A stretch of 28,934 nucleotides of DNA, from NCBI GenBank assembly GCA_035697245.1, contig DASSDH010000157.1:1-28934 (forward strand), in the 5' to 3' direction. Origin of the DNA: JACVRX01 sp035697245 (GTDB lineage: Bacteria > Actinomycetota > Actinomycetes > Jiangellales > Jiangellaceae). Of the stretch, positions 16,728 through 24,363 are shown one piece after another. Positions within the stretch are counted from its first letter, which is position 1. Every line of letters begins with the position of its first letter. The notes under the pieces were generated by a model. That model was not told where the DNA came from and did not search any database. It saw only the letters and a list, made by a program, of their open reading frames with translations. The position numbers were made by a program, and so were the translations under genes.

Positions 16728-17827
16728 TGCGGGTCGTGCTCGCCGGTGGCGGCACGGCGGGCCACGTCGAGCCCGCTCTCGCGACCGCCGATGCTCTGCG
16801 CCGGGACGACCCGGCGGTCGAGGTGACCGCGCTCGGGACCGAGCGCGGACTCGAGCGGCGGCTGGTTCCGGAGCGCGGCTATGAGCTGGCGCTCATCCCG
16901 GCGGTCCCGCTGCCGCGACGGCCGAGCATCGAACTGGTCCGGCTCCCCGGTCGGCTCCGGGGAGCAGTCGAGGCTACGACGACAATTCTGCGCCAGCGCG
17001 GAGCAAACGTGGTCGTCGGTTTCGGCGGCTATGTTGCGCTGCCGGCGTACCTGGCCGCCCGGCGGCTGCGGATCCCGATCGTCGTGCACGAGGCCAACGC
17101 CCGGCCAGGGCTCGCGAACCGGATCGGTGCCCGGCTGACCCGCCATGTCGCCGTTGCCTCGGCGCACATCCGGCTGCCGCACGCCGAACATGTGGGGATT
17201 CCTTTGCGGCGTGCTGTCGCGACCCTCGACCGGGCGGCGCAGCGGCGCGGGGCACGGACGACGTTCGGGCTTCGTCCCGATCTGCCCACCCTGCTCGCTT
17301 TCGGCGGCAGCCAAGGCGCCCGCCGGATCAACCAGGCGATGGCCGAGGCAGCCGGTGCGCTGACCGGCGCAGGTGTGCAGGTGCTGCATGCCGTGGGTCA
17401 CGACAACGACCATGTCCCGTCGGCAGATGACACAGTTCCGTACGTCGCCGTGCCGTACGTCGACCGGATGGACCTGGCCTATGCTGCGGCCGATCTCGCG
17501 CTGTGCCGGGCCGGTGCGATCACGTGTGCCGAACTCGCCGCGGTCGGTCTTCCGGCGGTATTCGTCCCGCTGCCCCACGGCAACGGCGAGCAGCGGCTGA
17601 ATGCGCAGCCGTTGGTCGAGGCCGGGGCAGCGCTGCTCGTCGACGATGTGAACTTGACCGGAACCTGGATCAGCCGAAATGTGCCCCCACTCCTGGCCGA
17701 CGGCGAGCGCCTTGCGGCCATGAGCGCCGCAGCCGCTACGCTCGGCCGGCGCGATGCGGACGAGCGGCTCGCACAAATGATTCGGCGTGCCGTTGCCGGG
17801 GCGCGGGTCAGTGGAGGTTCGTGGTGA
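16727..17827 (+). CDS. murG: UDP-GlcNAc:lipid I N-acetylglucosaminyltransferase MurG
   Basis: The product has 366 residues. It is a peripheral membrane GT-B glycosyltransferase that turns lipid I into lipid II. The N-terminal glycine loop GGGTAGH is at 7-13; GFGGYVALPAYLAA, HEANARPGLANR and GGSQGARRIN follow; the UDP-GlcNAc-binding region reads CRAGAITCAELAAVGLPAVFVPLPH, close to the family pattern. GTG at 16727 shares one base with the ftsW stop (TAGTG). GAGGAGG (16708-16714) is 12 nt upstream, a rather long spacing. The stop overlaps murC (GTGA). Confidence 0.95.
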   Translation: MRVVLAGGGTAGHVEPALATADALRRDDPAVEVTALGTERGLERRLVPERGYELALIPAVPLPRRPSIELVRLPGRLRGAVEATTTILRQRGANVVVGFGGYVALPAYLAARRLRIPIVVHEANARPGLANRIGARLTRHVAVASAHIRLPHAEHVGIPLRRAVATLDRAAQRRGARTTFGLRPDLPTLLAFGGSQGARRINQAMAEAAGALTGAGVQVLHAVGHDNDHVPSADDTVPYVAVPYVDRMDLAYAAADLALCRAGAITCAELAAVGLPAVFVPLPHGNGEQRLNAQPLVEAGAALLVDDVNLTGTWISRNVPPLLADGERLAAMSAAAATLGRRDADERLAQMIRRAVAGARVSGGSW

Positions 17828-19248
17828 TCGTCGCGCCCCCGGATCGGGTGCTCCCCGCCGAAGCGCTGGGCCGGGTGCATTTCGTCGGGATCGGCGGCGC
17901 GGGCATGAGTGGCATCGCCCGAATCATGCTCGCCCGCGGCATCGCGGTGTCGGGCAGCGACGCCAAGGATTCAAGCGTCCTGACGAGCCTTCGCGTGCTA
18001 GGAGCCACGGTGTACGTCGGGCATGCCGCAGCCCAGCTCGGCATGGCCGACACGGTCGTGGTCTCCACGGCGATCAGGGAGGACAACCCGGAGGTCGTGG
18101 AGGCACGTCGTCGGCATCTGCGTGTACTCCCGCGCGCTGCCGCGCTGGCGGCGGTGATGGCCGATCGGCGGGCCGTCGCCGTCGCAGGGACGCATGGAAA
18201 GACGACGACGACATCGATGCTCACAGTCGCTCTGCAGCATTGCGGCGCTGACCCCTCGTTCGCCATCGGCGGCAATCTCAACGAGTCCGGCGCTAACGCA
18301 CACAACGGCTCGGGCGACATTTTCGTGGCCGAGGCAGACGAAAGCGACGGATCCTTCATCGCCTACGACCCGGAGGTGGCGATCGTCACGAATGTGGAGG
18401 CCGACCACCTGGACAACTTCCACACGTCGGAGGCGTACGTACGGGCCTTCGACGCATTCGCTGCACAGGTGACGGGGTTGTTGGTCGCCTGTGCCGACGA
18501 CCATGGGGCGCTGGCGCTCGCCGACCGGTCCCGGGCGCGTGGCATCAACGTGCGCACCTATGGGGAGTCCGCCAGTGCCGATGTCCGGGTGGCCGAGATC
18601 GTCCTCGCTGGCACCCGGGTCTCCTTCGAGCTGGTCAGTCAGGGCCGGCAACTGGGCCGGGTCACCTTGCGGCAGCCGGGGCGACACAACGCGCTCAATG
18701 CCGCGGCTGCTCTGACGGCTGGACTCGGACTGGGATTTGCGGCCACTGAACTGTGCGAGGGGCTCGCCGGCTTCACCGGTACCCGGCGCCGATTCGAACT
18801 CAAGGGGTACGCAGGCGGTGTCTGGGTCTATGACGACTATGCACACCACCCCACCGAAGTCGCGGCGGTGCTGGCCGCGGCCCGCCCGGTGGCGGGCGAT
18901 GGCCGCGTCGTCGCGGTTTTCCAGCCCCATCTGTTCAGCCGAACCAGGATCTTCGCGACTGAGTTCGGTAAGGCGCTGGGCGCGGCGGACGAGGTCATCG
19001 TGATGGACGTGTATGCAGCGCGCGAGGACCCGGAGCCCGGCGTGACGGGGGCGCTGGTCGCGGCAGCTGTACCGCTGCCTGCCGAGCTCGTGACGTTCGA
19101 GCCGTCGTGGTCAGCCGTTCCGTCGGTGGTTGCCGAGCGGCTCCGGCCCGGAGATGTCGTGTTCACCTTCGGCGCCGGCGACGTCACGCTCGTTGGACCG
19201 GAGATCTTGGAGCTACTGGAGCGAGAACCGGCCGGACAGCAAGGATGA
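17824..19248 (+). CDS. murC: UDP-N-acetylmuramate--L-alanine ligase MurC
   Basis: The product has 474 residues. GTG at 17824 is chosen: GGAGG (17813-17817) lies 6 nt before it, it forms a GTGA overlap with murG, and the N-terminus then leads into HFVGIGGAGMSGIA, the MurC nucleotide-binding signature. ATP loop GTHGKTTTTSML with Lys126; EADESDGSF and NVEADHLDNF in the central domain; YDDYAHHPTEV in the C-terminal domain. It adds the first L-Ala to UDP-MurNAc. The stop overlaps the ftsQ ATG (ATGA, 19245-19248). Confidence 0.95.
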   Translation: MIVAPPDRVLPAEALGRVHFVGIGGAGMSGIARIMLARGIAVSGSDAKDSSVLTSLRVLGATVYVGHAAAQLGMADTVVVSTAIREDNPEVVEARRRHLRVLPRAAALAAVMADRRAVAVAGTHGKTTTTSMLTVALQHCGADPSFAIGGNLNESGANAHNGSGDIFVAEADESDGSFIAYDPEVAIVTNVEADHLDNFHTSEAYVRAFDAFAAQVTGLLVACADDHGALALADRSRARGINVRTYGESASADVRVAEIVLAGTRVSFELVSQGRQLGRVTLRQPGRHNALNAAAALTAGLGLGFAATELCEGLAGFTGTRRRFELKGYAGGVWVYDDYAHHPTEVAAVLAAARPVAGDGRVVAVFQPHLFSRTRIFATEFGKALGAADEVIVMDVYAAREDPEPGVTGALVAAAVPLPAELVTFEPSWSAVPSVVAERLRPGDVVFTFGAGDVTLVGPEILELLEREPAGQQG

Positions 19249-19994
19249 CCGGTTCGCGGACCTCTGCGCGTCGTCCAGCACCGGCGACGGTGCTTTTCGC
19301 CGAGCGGCGGACTCGCCGGCGCCGGCTGCGGGGCATCCTCTACGGTCTTGCGGCCGTGCTTGCCGTCGCGGCCGTCGGCGGTGCGGTGTGGCTCGTCGGC
19401 TGGTCAGATGCCACCAAACTGGAGACGGTCCGCGTCGAGGGGGCCGACGGCCCGCTAGTCGATCAGGTTCTCGCCGCGGCGGCCGCACCGGTCGGCTCCC
19501 CGCTGCTCCGGGTCGACACGACCGCGCTGGCCAAGCGAGTCGGTGAACTGCCGGAGATCTCCTCCGTGTCGGTCGAGCGCTCGTGGCCACAGACGATCGT
19601 CGTGACGGTGACCCCGCGCACCGCAGGGGCTGCAATCGACGCGGATGGCACGTGGTGGCTTGTCGACGAGTCGGGGGTTCTGTTCGGACGGTCGAATGCG
19701 CAGCCGGCCGACCTGCCAGTGCTCGACGCTCCCGTCGCCGACGGCGACGAGGCGACCCGCACGGCCGGCGTGGCCGTGCTCAACTCTCTGCCAGCCGCCC
19801 TGAATGAGCTCGTGGCGACGGTTTCCGCACAAAGCGAAGCGGACGTGCGGCTCGGCCTGACCAGTGGTGCCACCGTTCTCTGGGGAGACGCGAGCATGGG
19901 CGACCGCAAGGCCGATGTCTTGCTCGCCCTCCTGCGCGAAGGGGCGACCACGTACGACGTATCCGCGCCAGAGCGGCCGGCGATCACGCCCTGA
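19245..19994 (+). CDS. ftsQ: Cell division protein FtsQ
   Basis: The product has 249 residues. ATG at 19245 overlaps the murC stop. It is a bitopic membrane protein: a basic head with RRTRRRRLRG (21-30), a TM helix (about 31-52), then a POTRA domain (about 58-130) with LETVRVEGADG and LPEISSVSVERSWPQTIVV, followed by the FtsQ domain (TWWLVDESGVLFG). FtsQ scaffolds FtsL/FtsB in the divisome on the outer side of the membrane. A GAGGAG motif at 19993-19998 right after the gene has no convincing coding sequence behind it. Confidence 0.93.
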   Translation: MTGSRTSARRPAPATVLFAERRTRRRRLRGILYGLAAVLAVAAVGGAVWLVGWSDATKLETVRVEGADGPLVDQVLAAAAAPVGSPLLRVDTTALAKRVGELPEISSVSVERSWPQTIVVTVTPRTAGAAIDADGTWWLVDESGVLFGRSNAQPADLPVLDAPVADGDEATRTAGVAVLNSLPAALNELVATVSAQSEADVRLGLTSGATVLWGDASMGDRKADVLLALLREGATTYDVSAPERPAITP

Positions 19995-20202
19995 GGAGTT
20001 CTGCATGAGCCCGACGGTGCCGGCGAGGAGGACCTGTCGGTGCCATGGATTGGGTGTCACGACAGGACTCAGGCGCTCATCGTCACTGACGCGGTCCTCC
20101 GAAGCCAGGGAAGACGGGGGGACGGGATGTCGATCATCGCTGTTACGGCGTGTCTGCGGCGCGGTATTCGTGCCCACGCCTACCGTCGTGGAAGCGCTCA
20201 GG
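19995..20202. other. Non-coding ftsQ-ftsZ gap, upstream part
   Basis: Two short reading frames with good ribosome-binding-like purine runs cross this DNA, but codon-position base composition shows no coding bias. An 8-nt inverted repeat (20027-20034 with 20093-20100) is the main structure seen. Taken to be leader or promoter DNA for ftsZ. Confidence 0.5.
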
Positions 20203-20240
20203 TTGACATAACTATGAAGCTCAACTTGAGGGTGAGGGTT
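20203..20240 (+). promoter_or_regulatory. ftsZ promoter-like AT-rich island
   Basis: A perfect TTGACA (20203-20208) begins an unusually AT-rich island that continues as TAACTATGAAG. It is followed by the palindrome CTCAA-C-TTGAG (20220-20230) and a GAGGGT tandem (20228-20239). No good -10 is found 16-18 nt after TTGACA, so the exact promoter geometry is unclear. Extra ftsZ promoters are known in other actinobacteria, which makes a regulatory role likely. Confidence 0.5.
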
Positions 20241-20287
20241 CTGAAGCGGGGACCCGGCAGAGATGGACGAGCGAGAGGCGACGCGAC

Positions 20288-21463
20288 GTGACTGCTCCGC
20301 AGAACTACCTCGCGGTGATCAAGGTCGTCGGTATCGGCGGCGGCGGCGTAAACGCCGTCAACCGGATGATCGAGGTGGGCCTCAAGGGCGTCGAGTTCAT
20401 CGCGATCAACACCGACGCCCAGGCGCTGCTGATGAGCGATGCCGACGTCAAGCTCGACGTGGGCCGCGATCTGACCCGGGGTCTGGGGGCTGGCGCCAAC
20501 CCTGACGTCGGGCGCAAGGCTGCCGAGGACCATGCCGAGGAGATCGAGGAGGTCCTCAAGGGGGCCGACATGGTCTTCGTGACCGCGGGCGAGGGCGGCG
20601 GCACCGGCACCGGTGGAGCGCCGGTCGTCGCCCGGATTGCCCGCTCGCTCGGGGCGCTGACCATCGGTGTGGTGACCCGGCCGTTCATGTTCGAGGGCAA
20701 GCGCCGGGCGGCGCAGGCCGACGCCGGCATCGAGGGCCTGCGCGAAGAGGTCGACACCCTGATCGTGATCCCGAACGATCGGCTGCTGTCGATCAGCGAT
20801 CGTCAAGTCAGCGTGCTCGACGCGTTCAAGAGCGCCGACCAAGTGCTGCTCTCGGGTGTGCAGGGCATTACCGACCTCATCACGACGCCGGGTCTGATCA
20901 ATCTCGACTTCGCCGACGTGAAGTCCGTCATGAGCAATGCCGGGTCCGCGTTGATGGGCATCGGGTCCGCCCGGGGCGAGGACCGTGCCGTCGCGGCCGC
21001 CGAGATGGCCATCTCGAGTCCGTTGCTCGAGGCCAGCATCGACGGGGCGCACGGGGTGCTGCTCTCCATCGCCGGCGGGTCGGACCTGGGCCTGTTCGAG
21101 ATCAACGAGGCCGCGAACCTGGTAGCGACGGCTGCACACGAGGAGGCCAACATCATCTTCGGCGCCGTCATCGACGACGCTCTCGGCGACGAGGTGCGGG
21201 TGACGGTCATCGCGGCGGGCTTCGATGGCGGGACTCCGACGCGCCGGGACTTCGGGTCGCTTCGGCGCTCGATCGCACTCGGCTCGTATGAGGCAACCAC
21301 TGCCGCGGACGGAGAGGACCCGGCAGAACGAGTGGACGGCGAACAACCCGCTGGTGGTGACAGCAACCCGGAGCCCGCCTACGCGGTGGCCGCCGCTCGT
21401 GAACCGCGCCGGATCGTTCCTTCCTCCGACGACGACCTGGACGTGCCCGACTTCCTGAAGTAG
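20288..21463 (+). CDS. ftsZ: Cell division GTPase FtsZ
   Basis: The product has 391 residues. It is the tubulin homologue that forms the Z-ring. The GTP-binding tubulin signature GGGTGTG is at 103-109, the glycine loop GIGGGGVNAVNRM at 15-27, and the T7 synergy loop NLDFAD at 205-210, which completes the GTPase site of the next subunit. A variable acidic linker starts near residue 335, and the conserved C-terminal peptide DDDLDVPDFLK (381-391) is the docking site for partners such as SepF. GTG at 20288 has GAGAGG (20273-20278) 9 nt upstream. The 293-nt gap before it has its own promoter-like signals, so ftsZ is probably transcribed both with and apart from the upstream genes. Confidence 0.97.
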   Translation: MTAPQNYLAVIKVVGIGGGGVNAVNRMIEVGLKGVEFIAINTDAQALLMSDADVKLDVGRDLTRGLGAGANPDVGRKAAEDHAEEIEEVLKGADMVFVTAGEGGGTGTGGAPVVARIARSLGALTIGVVTRPFMFEGKRRAAQADAGIEGLREEVDTLIVIPNDRLLSISDRQVSVLDAFKSADQVLLSGVQGITDLITTPGLINLDFADVKSVMSNAGSALMGIGSARGEDRAVAAAEMAISSPLLEASIDGAHGVLLSIAGGSDLGLFEINEAANLVATAAHEEANIIFGAVIDDALGDEVRVTVIAAGFDGGTPTRRDFGSLRRSIALGSYEATTAADGEDPAERVDGEQPAGGDSNPEPAYAVAAAREPRRIVPSSDDDLDVPDFLK

Positions 21464-21483
21464 GGCTGCGGCATCCTCGACCT

Positions 21484-22218
21484 GTGCTGCGGTTCGAGGA
21501 GGATCTGGGGGGTGCGCGGTTCGCGCTGACCGATCGGGTCGGCGGAGCGAGCGCCGAGCCGTACGCCGAGTTGAATCTGGCATTCCATGTCGGCGACGAC
21601 CCCCGGGCCGTCGAGGAGAACCGCAAACTCGCCGCGGCCCGGATCGGGCTACCGGCTGACCGGATCGTCTTCATGAATCAGGTGCACGGCGGGGAGGTGG
21701 CTGTCGTGGACGGGGTGTCTCCGCCGTGGCCGCTGGCCGTGGACGGACTCGTGACCGGAACCGCCGGAGTCGCCCTGGCCGTGCTGGTCGCGGACTGCGT
21801 CCCGGTCTTGCTTGCCGACCCCCACGCCGGGGTAGTCGGTGTCGCGCATGCCGGCCGCCGGGGTCTGACCGCCGGCGTGGTCCCGGCGGTCGTGGGCGCT
21901 ATGCGCCAGGTCGGGGCCCGGACAATTCTCGCACGCGTCGGTCCGGCGGTGTGCGGACGCTGTTATGAGGTACCGGAGCAGATGCGGGCAGCGGTGTCGT
22001 CGACCGAACCCGCGGCTTGGTCGAGGTCGAAGACGGGATCGGCGGCCCTTGACGTGGCGGCCGGCGTCATCGAGCAACTGCTCCGCCACGGCGTGAAAGT
22101 GAGCCGGATCGAAGGGTGCACCGTCGAAGACCCGTCGCTGTACTCGTATCGACGTGACCGGACGACTGGGCGCTTCGCCGGCCTGGCGTGGCGGTCCGTG
22201 CCGGGGCAGGGGCGGTGA
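21484..22218 (+). CDS. pgeF: Peptidoglycan editing factor PgeF / multicopper-oxidase-like purine nucleoside phosphorylase family
   Basis: The product has 244 residues; GTG start 20 nt after ftsZ, without a clear ribosome binding site. The YfiH/YlmD (DUF152) fold is shown by NQVHGGEV (His68), VADCVPVLLADP (Cys105) and VGVAHAGRRGL (His122), the three zinc ligands of the family, and by GPAVCGRCYEVP. Members act as purine nucleoside phosphorylases/adenosine deaminases, and E. coli YfiH is reported to remove wrongly built UDP-MurNAc-L-Ser precursors. Location after ftsZ is standard in actinobacteria. The stop overlaps the next start (GTGA, 22215-22218). Confidence 0.88.
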   Translation: MLRFEEDLGGARFALTDRVGGASAEPYAELNLAFHVGDDPRAVEENRKLAAARIGLPADRIVFMNQVHGGEVAVVDGVSPPWPLAVDGLVTGTAGVALAVLVADCVPVLLADPHAGVVGVAHAGRRGLTAGVVPAVVGAMRQVGARTILARVGPAVCGRCYEVPEQMRAAVSSTEPAAWSRSKTGSAALDVAAGVIEQLLRHGVKVSRIEGCTVEDPSLYSYRRDRTTGRFAGLAWRSVPGQGR

Positions 22219-22919
22219 GCCGCGGAGCCGAGATCGCTGCCGGCCTGGCGGCTGTCGACCAGCGGGTCCAGCGTGCCTGCGCGGCCGCTGGACGGAGCCG
22301 GGCCGAGGTCACCGTGGTCGTTGTCACCAAGACCTTTCCCGTGGCCGACATCCGCTTGCTGGCCGAGCTGGGCGTCCGGGACATCGGCGAGAACCGGGAC
22401 CAGGAAGCCGGCCCGAAGGCCGCCGAGTGCGCCGACTTGAGGCTCACCTGGCATTTCGTCGGGCAACTACAGACGAACAAGGCACGCTCGGTAGCTCGAT
22501 ACGCCTCGGTCGTCCACTCAGTCGACCGACCGCGGTTGGTCGACGCCCTGGCGGCCGCCGCCGCCGCGAACGATCGGCTGGTCGGCTGCCTCGTCCAGGT
22601 ATCGCTCGACGACGATCGGCAGCGCCAGCTGGGACGTGGCGGCGTGAGCGCCGATCAGGTCATGGACCTTGCCGACCGGATCGCTGCCAGGTCACGTCTG
22701 CGGCTGCTGGGTGTCATGGCGGTAACGCCGTTGGATGCCGAGCCGACAGTGGCATTCGACCGGCTCGCCGGGGTCGCTGCCGCCGTTCGGACCCGGCATC
22801 CTGGCGCGACCTGGATCTCCGCTGGAATGAGCGAGGACCTGGAGGCGGCCATCGCCGCGGGCGCGACACACCTGCGTGTCGGCAGCGCAATCCTCGGTCG
22901 ACGGGCAACGGCGGGCTAG
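22215..22919 (+). CDS. yggS: YggS/PLPBP family PLP homeostasis protein
   Basis: The product has 234 residues. GTG at 22215 is chosen for its GTGA overlap with pgeF; an in-frame start at 22188 would add nine residues. It is a single-domain TIM-barrel PLP protein without known catalytic activity that controls vitamin B6 and amino acid pools. The PLP lysine is Lys39 (VVVVTKTFP). GENRDQEAGPKA, WHFVGQLQTNKAR and the C-terminal ISAGMSEDLEAAIAAGATHLRVGSAILG (read in two parts) are family motifs. It is commonly located between ftsZ and sepF in Gram-positive bacteria. Confidence 0.93.
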   Translation: MSRGAEIAAGLAAVDQRVQRACAAAGRSRAEVTVVVVTKTFPVADIRLLAELGVRDIGENRDQEAGPKAAECADLRLTWHFVGQLQTNKARSVARYASVVHSVDRPRLVDALAAAAAANDRLVGCLVQVSLDDDRQRQLGRGGVSADQVMDLADRIAARSRLRLLGVMAVTPLDAEPTVAFDRLAGVAAAVRTRHPGATWISAGMSEDLEAAIAAGATHLRVGSAILGRRATAG

Positions 22920-22992
22920 GGTCGGTGCTCGAGAGATCGACAACCGTCGACTCCGGACCGAATCGTTCCACCACCAGTGCGGAGGGCGGAGC

Positions 22993-23517
22993 ATGGCCGG
23001 CGCGATGCGCAAGATGGCGGTCTACCTCGGCCTTGTGGAGGACCAGGACCGCTACGACGACGAGTTCGTGGACGACAATTACGACGATCTTGGTGCCGAC
23101 GATCATCTGGAGCGCACCGCAGAGCCAGTTCGCCGAGCCGACTCAGACCTCGACGGGCACGGGCGCGAGCACGCGGCGACCGTCGCCACGCTGGCCGACC
23201 GCCGACCGATGACAGTAGCCGCCGCCGGGCGGATGGACTCGGCTCGGATCGTCACGCTGCATCCACGCACCTACAACGAAGCCCGCACGCTCGGAGAGCA
23301 TTTTCGCGACGGCACCCCAGTGATCATGAATCTGTCTGACATGGACGACACCGACGCCAAGCGGTTGGTCGACTTTTCCGCCGGTCTGATCTTCGGTCTG
23401 CGCGGGGACATCGAGCGGGTCACCGCGAAGGTGTTCCTGCTCTCGCCGGCCGATGTCACGGTCACCGCCGAGGACAAGGCCCGAATCGCCAGCGGCGGGT
23501 TCTTCAACCAGAGTTAG
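22993..23517 (+). CDS. sepF: Cell division protein SepF
   Basis: The product has 174 residues. ATG at 22993 is preceded by GGAGGG (22981-22986) at 6 nt; the frame is open further upstream, but that part does not look like SepF. An N-terminal amphipathic membrane-targeting helix (AMRKMAVYLGLVED) is followed by a long acidic linker (about 18-75), then the SepF core (about 80-170) with IVTLHPRTYNEARTLGEHF and VDFSAGLIFGL. SepF anchors FtsZ to the membrane in actinobacteria, which lack FtsA. A TAGGGT hexamer overlapping the yggS stop (22917-22922) might be a -10 element. The stop codon overlaps that of zur on the opposite strand. Confidence 0.94.
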   Translation: MAGAMRKMAVYLGLVEDQDRYDDEFVDDNYDDLGADDHLERTAEPVRRADSDLDGHGREHAATVATLADRRPMTVAAAGRMDSARIVTLHPRTYNEARTLGEHFRDGTPVIMNLSDMDDTDAKRLVDFSAGLIFGLRGDIERVTAKVFLLSPADVTVTAEDKARIASGGFFNQS

Positions 23518-23921
23518 GCCCCGGCGCAGCGCGGACAGCGCCCGAACAGTTCCACGGTGTGGGTCACGTCGGTGTAGCCGTGCGCCCGGGCCACCTCATC
23601 GGCCCACGCCTCGACGGCCGGGCGGGCAATCTCCACGGCGGCTCCGCACGAGCGGCACACCAGATGGTGATGGTGGTCGGGCTCGGCACACCGTCGATAG
23701 ACGGCTTCGCCCGCATCCGAACGCAGCACGTCGACCCGCCCGTCGTCGGCCAGCGCCTGCAGAGTGCGGTAGACCGTCGCGAGACCGACCTGCGAGCCAC
23801 GGTCGCGAAGAACCTGGAATAACTCCTGGGCGCTGATGAAGTCGTCGACCTCGTCCAGCACTTGGTCGACAGCGGCACGCTGGCGCGTCTTGCGATGCTC
23901 CTTGACAGGCTGTTGAATCAT
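23514..23921 (-). CDS. zur: Fur-family zinc uptake regulator Zur (FurB type)
   Basis: The product has 135 residues. ATG at 23921 has GAGGGG just upstream (23930-23925). The N-terminal winged helix includes the recognition helix GLATVYRTLQ (46-55). Structural zinc site: CRSC (Cys89, Cys92) and CPRC (Cys129, Cys132). Asp64, Cys78, His83 and His85 match the regulatory zinc ligands known from Mycobacterium tuberculosis FurB, so Zur is preferred over iron Fur. Zur represses zinc import and alternative ribosomal proteins when zinc is plentiful. The location is odd: it lies antisense between sepF and yggT, genes usually adjacent in actinobacteria. Its TAA overlaps the sepF TAG (23514-23517). No typical AT-rich Zur box was found nearby. 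Confidence 0.88.
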   Translation of the reverse strand: MIQQPVKEHRKTRQRAAVDQVLDEVDDFISAQELFQVLRDRGSQVGLATVYRTLQALADDGRVDVLRSDAGEAVYRRCAEPDHHHHLVCRSCGAAVEIARPAVEAWADEVARAHGYTDVTHTVELFGRCPRCAGA

Positions 23922-23946
23922 GCACCCCTCGCGCTGAATCGACCTG

Positions 23947-23968
23947 CTGCCAGGCAGTTGTCAGTCTA
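23947..23968 (-). promoter_or_regulatory. Candidate zur promoter element and palindrome
   Basis: On the - strand a TAGACT -10-like hexamer (23968-23963) lies about 42 nt before the zur ATG. The palindrome CTGCC-A-GGCAG (23947-23957) sits at the expected transcription start and could be an operator. No convincing -35 was seen. The palindrome does not resemble published Zur boxes. Confidence 0.3.
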
Positions 23969-24026
23969 CGGGCGGGTTCGGGCGCGCGGTCGGAGCGGTT
24001 GGAGCCGTCAGGTAGGTTCGTGTCCC

Positions 24027-24317
24027 GTGGTTTCGGTCATCGCCCAGGTGCTCTACGTGGCATTGTGGCTGTTCTTCATCGCCATGCTGGCGCGCCTCGT
24101 GGCCGACTGGATCCAGGTCTTCGCCCGGGACTGGCAGCCGAAAGGTGCTCTCTTGGTCGTCCTGGAGGCCGTTTACACCGTAACCGATCCGCCACTGAAC
24201 GCGATCCGGCGGTTCGTTCCACCCCTCCGGCTGGGATCGATCGCGCTCGACCTCGCGTTCATCATCCTCATCATCCTTGTCCAGATTGCGCTCTCGGTTG
24301 TGGGGTCGTTCCGATGA
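24027..24317 (+). CDS. yggT: YggT family membrane protein
   Basis: The product has 96 residues, normal for the family. GTG at 24027 is chosen because it gives the typical short N-terminus leading straight into the first hydrophobic segment; AGGTAGG (24010-24016) lies 10 nt upstream. Two TM helices (about 4-23 and 72-93) flank a loop with DPPLNAIRRFVPPLRLGSIALDLAF, read as DPPLNAIRRFVPP plus the hydrophobic rest, which is the YggT signature. Function is not established; the gene is usually found between sepF and divIVA in Gram-positive bacteria and may help in division or osmotic tolerance. Confidence 0.9.
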   Translation: MVSVIAQVLYVALWLFFIAMLARLVADWIQVFARDWQPKGALLVVLEAVYTVTDPPLNAIRRFVPPLRLGSIALDLAFIILIILVQIALSVVGSFR

Positions 24318-24328
24318 CGGGGTACGGT
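24298..24328 (+). promoter_or_regulatory. Candidate divIVA promoter
   Basis: TACGGT (24323-24328) fits TANNNT and lies 35 nt before the divIVA ATG. The nearest -35-like hexamer is TTGTGG (24298-24303) with a long 19-nt spacer. A separate promoter would fit the need for high DivIVA levels, but the evidence is modest. Confidence 0.3.
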
Positions 24329-24363
24329 GACCACTTGTCCGCGCTCAACCCTGAGGTGAAGCT

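Noticed and set aside
20005..20211. A 68-codon reading frame after ftsQ, ATG at 20005 preceded by GAGGAG at 6 nt
   Set aside because: It contains rare codons (TTA, AGG, AGA-type) and lacks the third-position GC bias of every real gene here; it resembles no family and ends inside the ftsZ promoter island.
20040..20291. An 83-codon frame, GTG at 20040 with GAGGAGG upstream, whose stop overlaps the ftsZ start as GTGA
   Set aside because: Counted by hand, GC at codon positions 1, 2 and 3 is about 64, 57 and 65 percent, i.e. no coding periodicity, while the first codons of ftsZ are about 90 percent GC at position 3. The signals look real but the composition argues against a gene.
20198..21583. 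A 461-codon open frame on the - strand opposite ftsZ
   Set aside because: Shadow of ftsZ codon bias; no recognisable motif. The same holds for long - strand frames at 10355-11248, 12160-13038 and 17998-18930.
23922..24026. Search for a Zur box in the zur-yggT gap
   Set aside because: No AT-rich inverted repeat of the known actinobacterial Zur type was found; only the GC-rich CTGCC-A-GGCAG palindrome is present.
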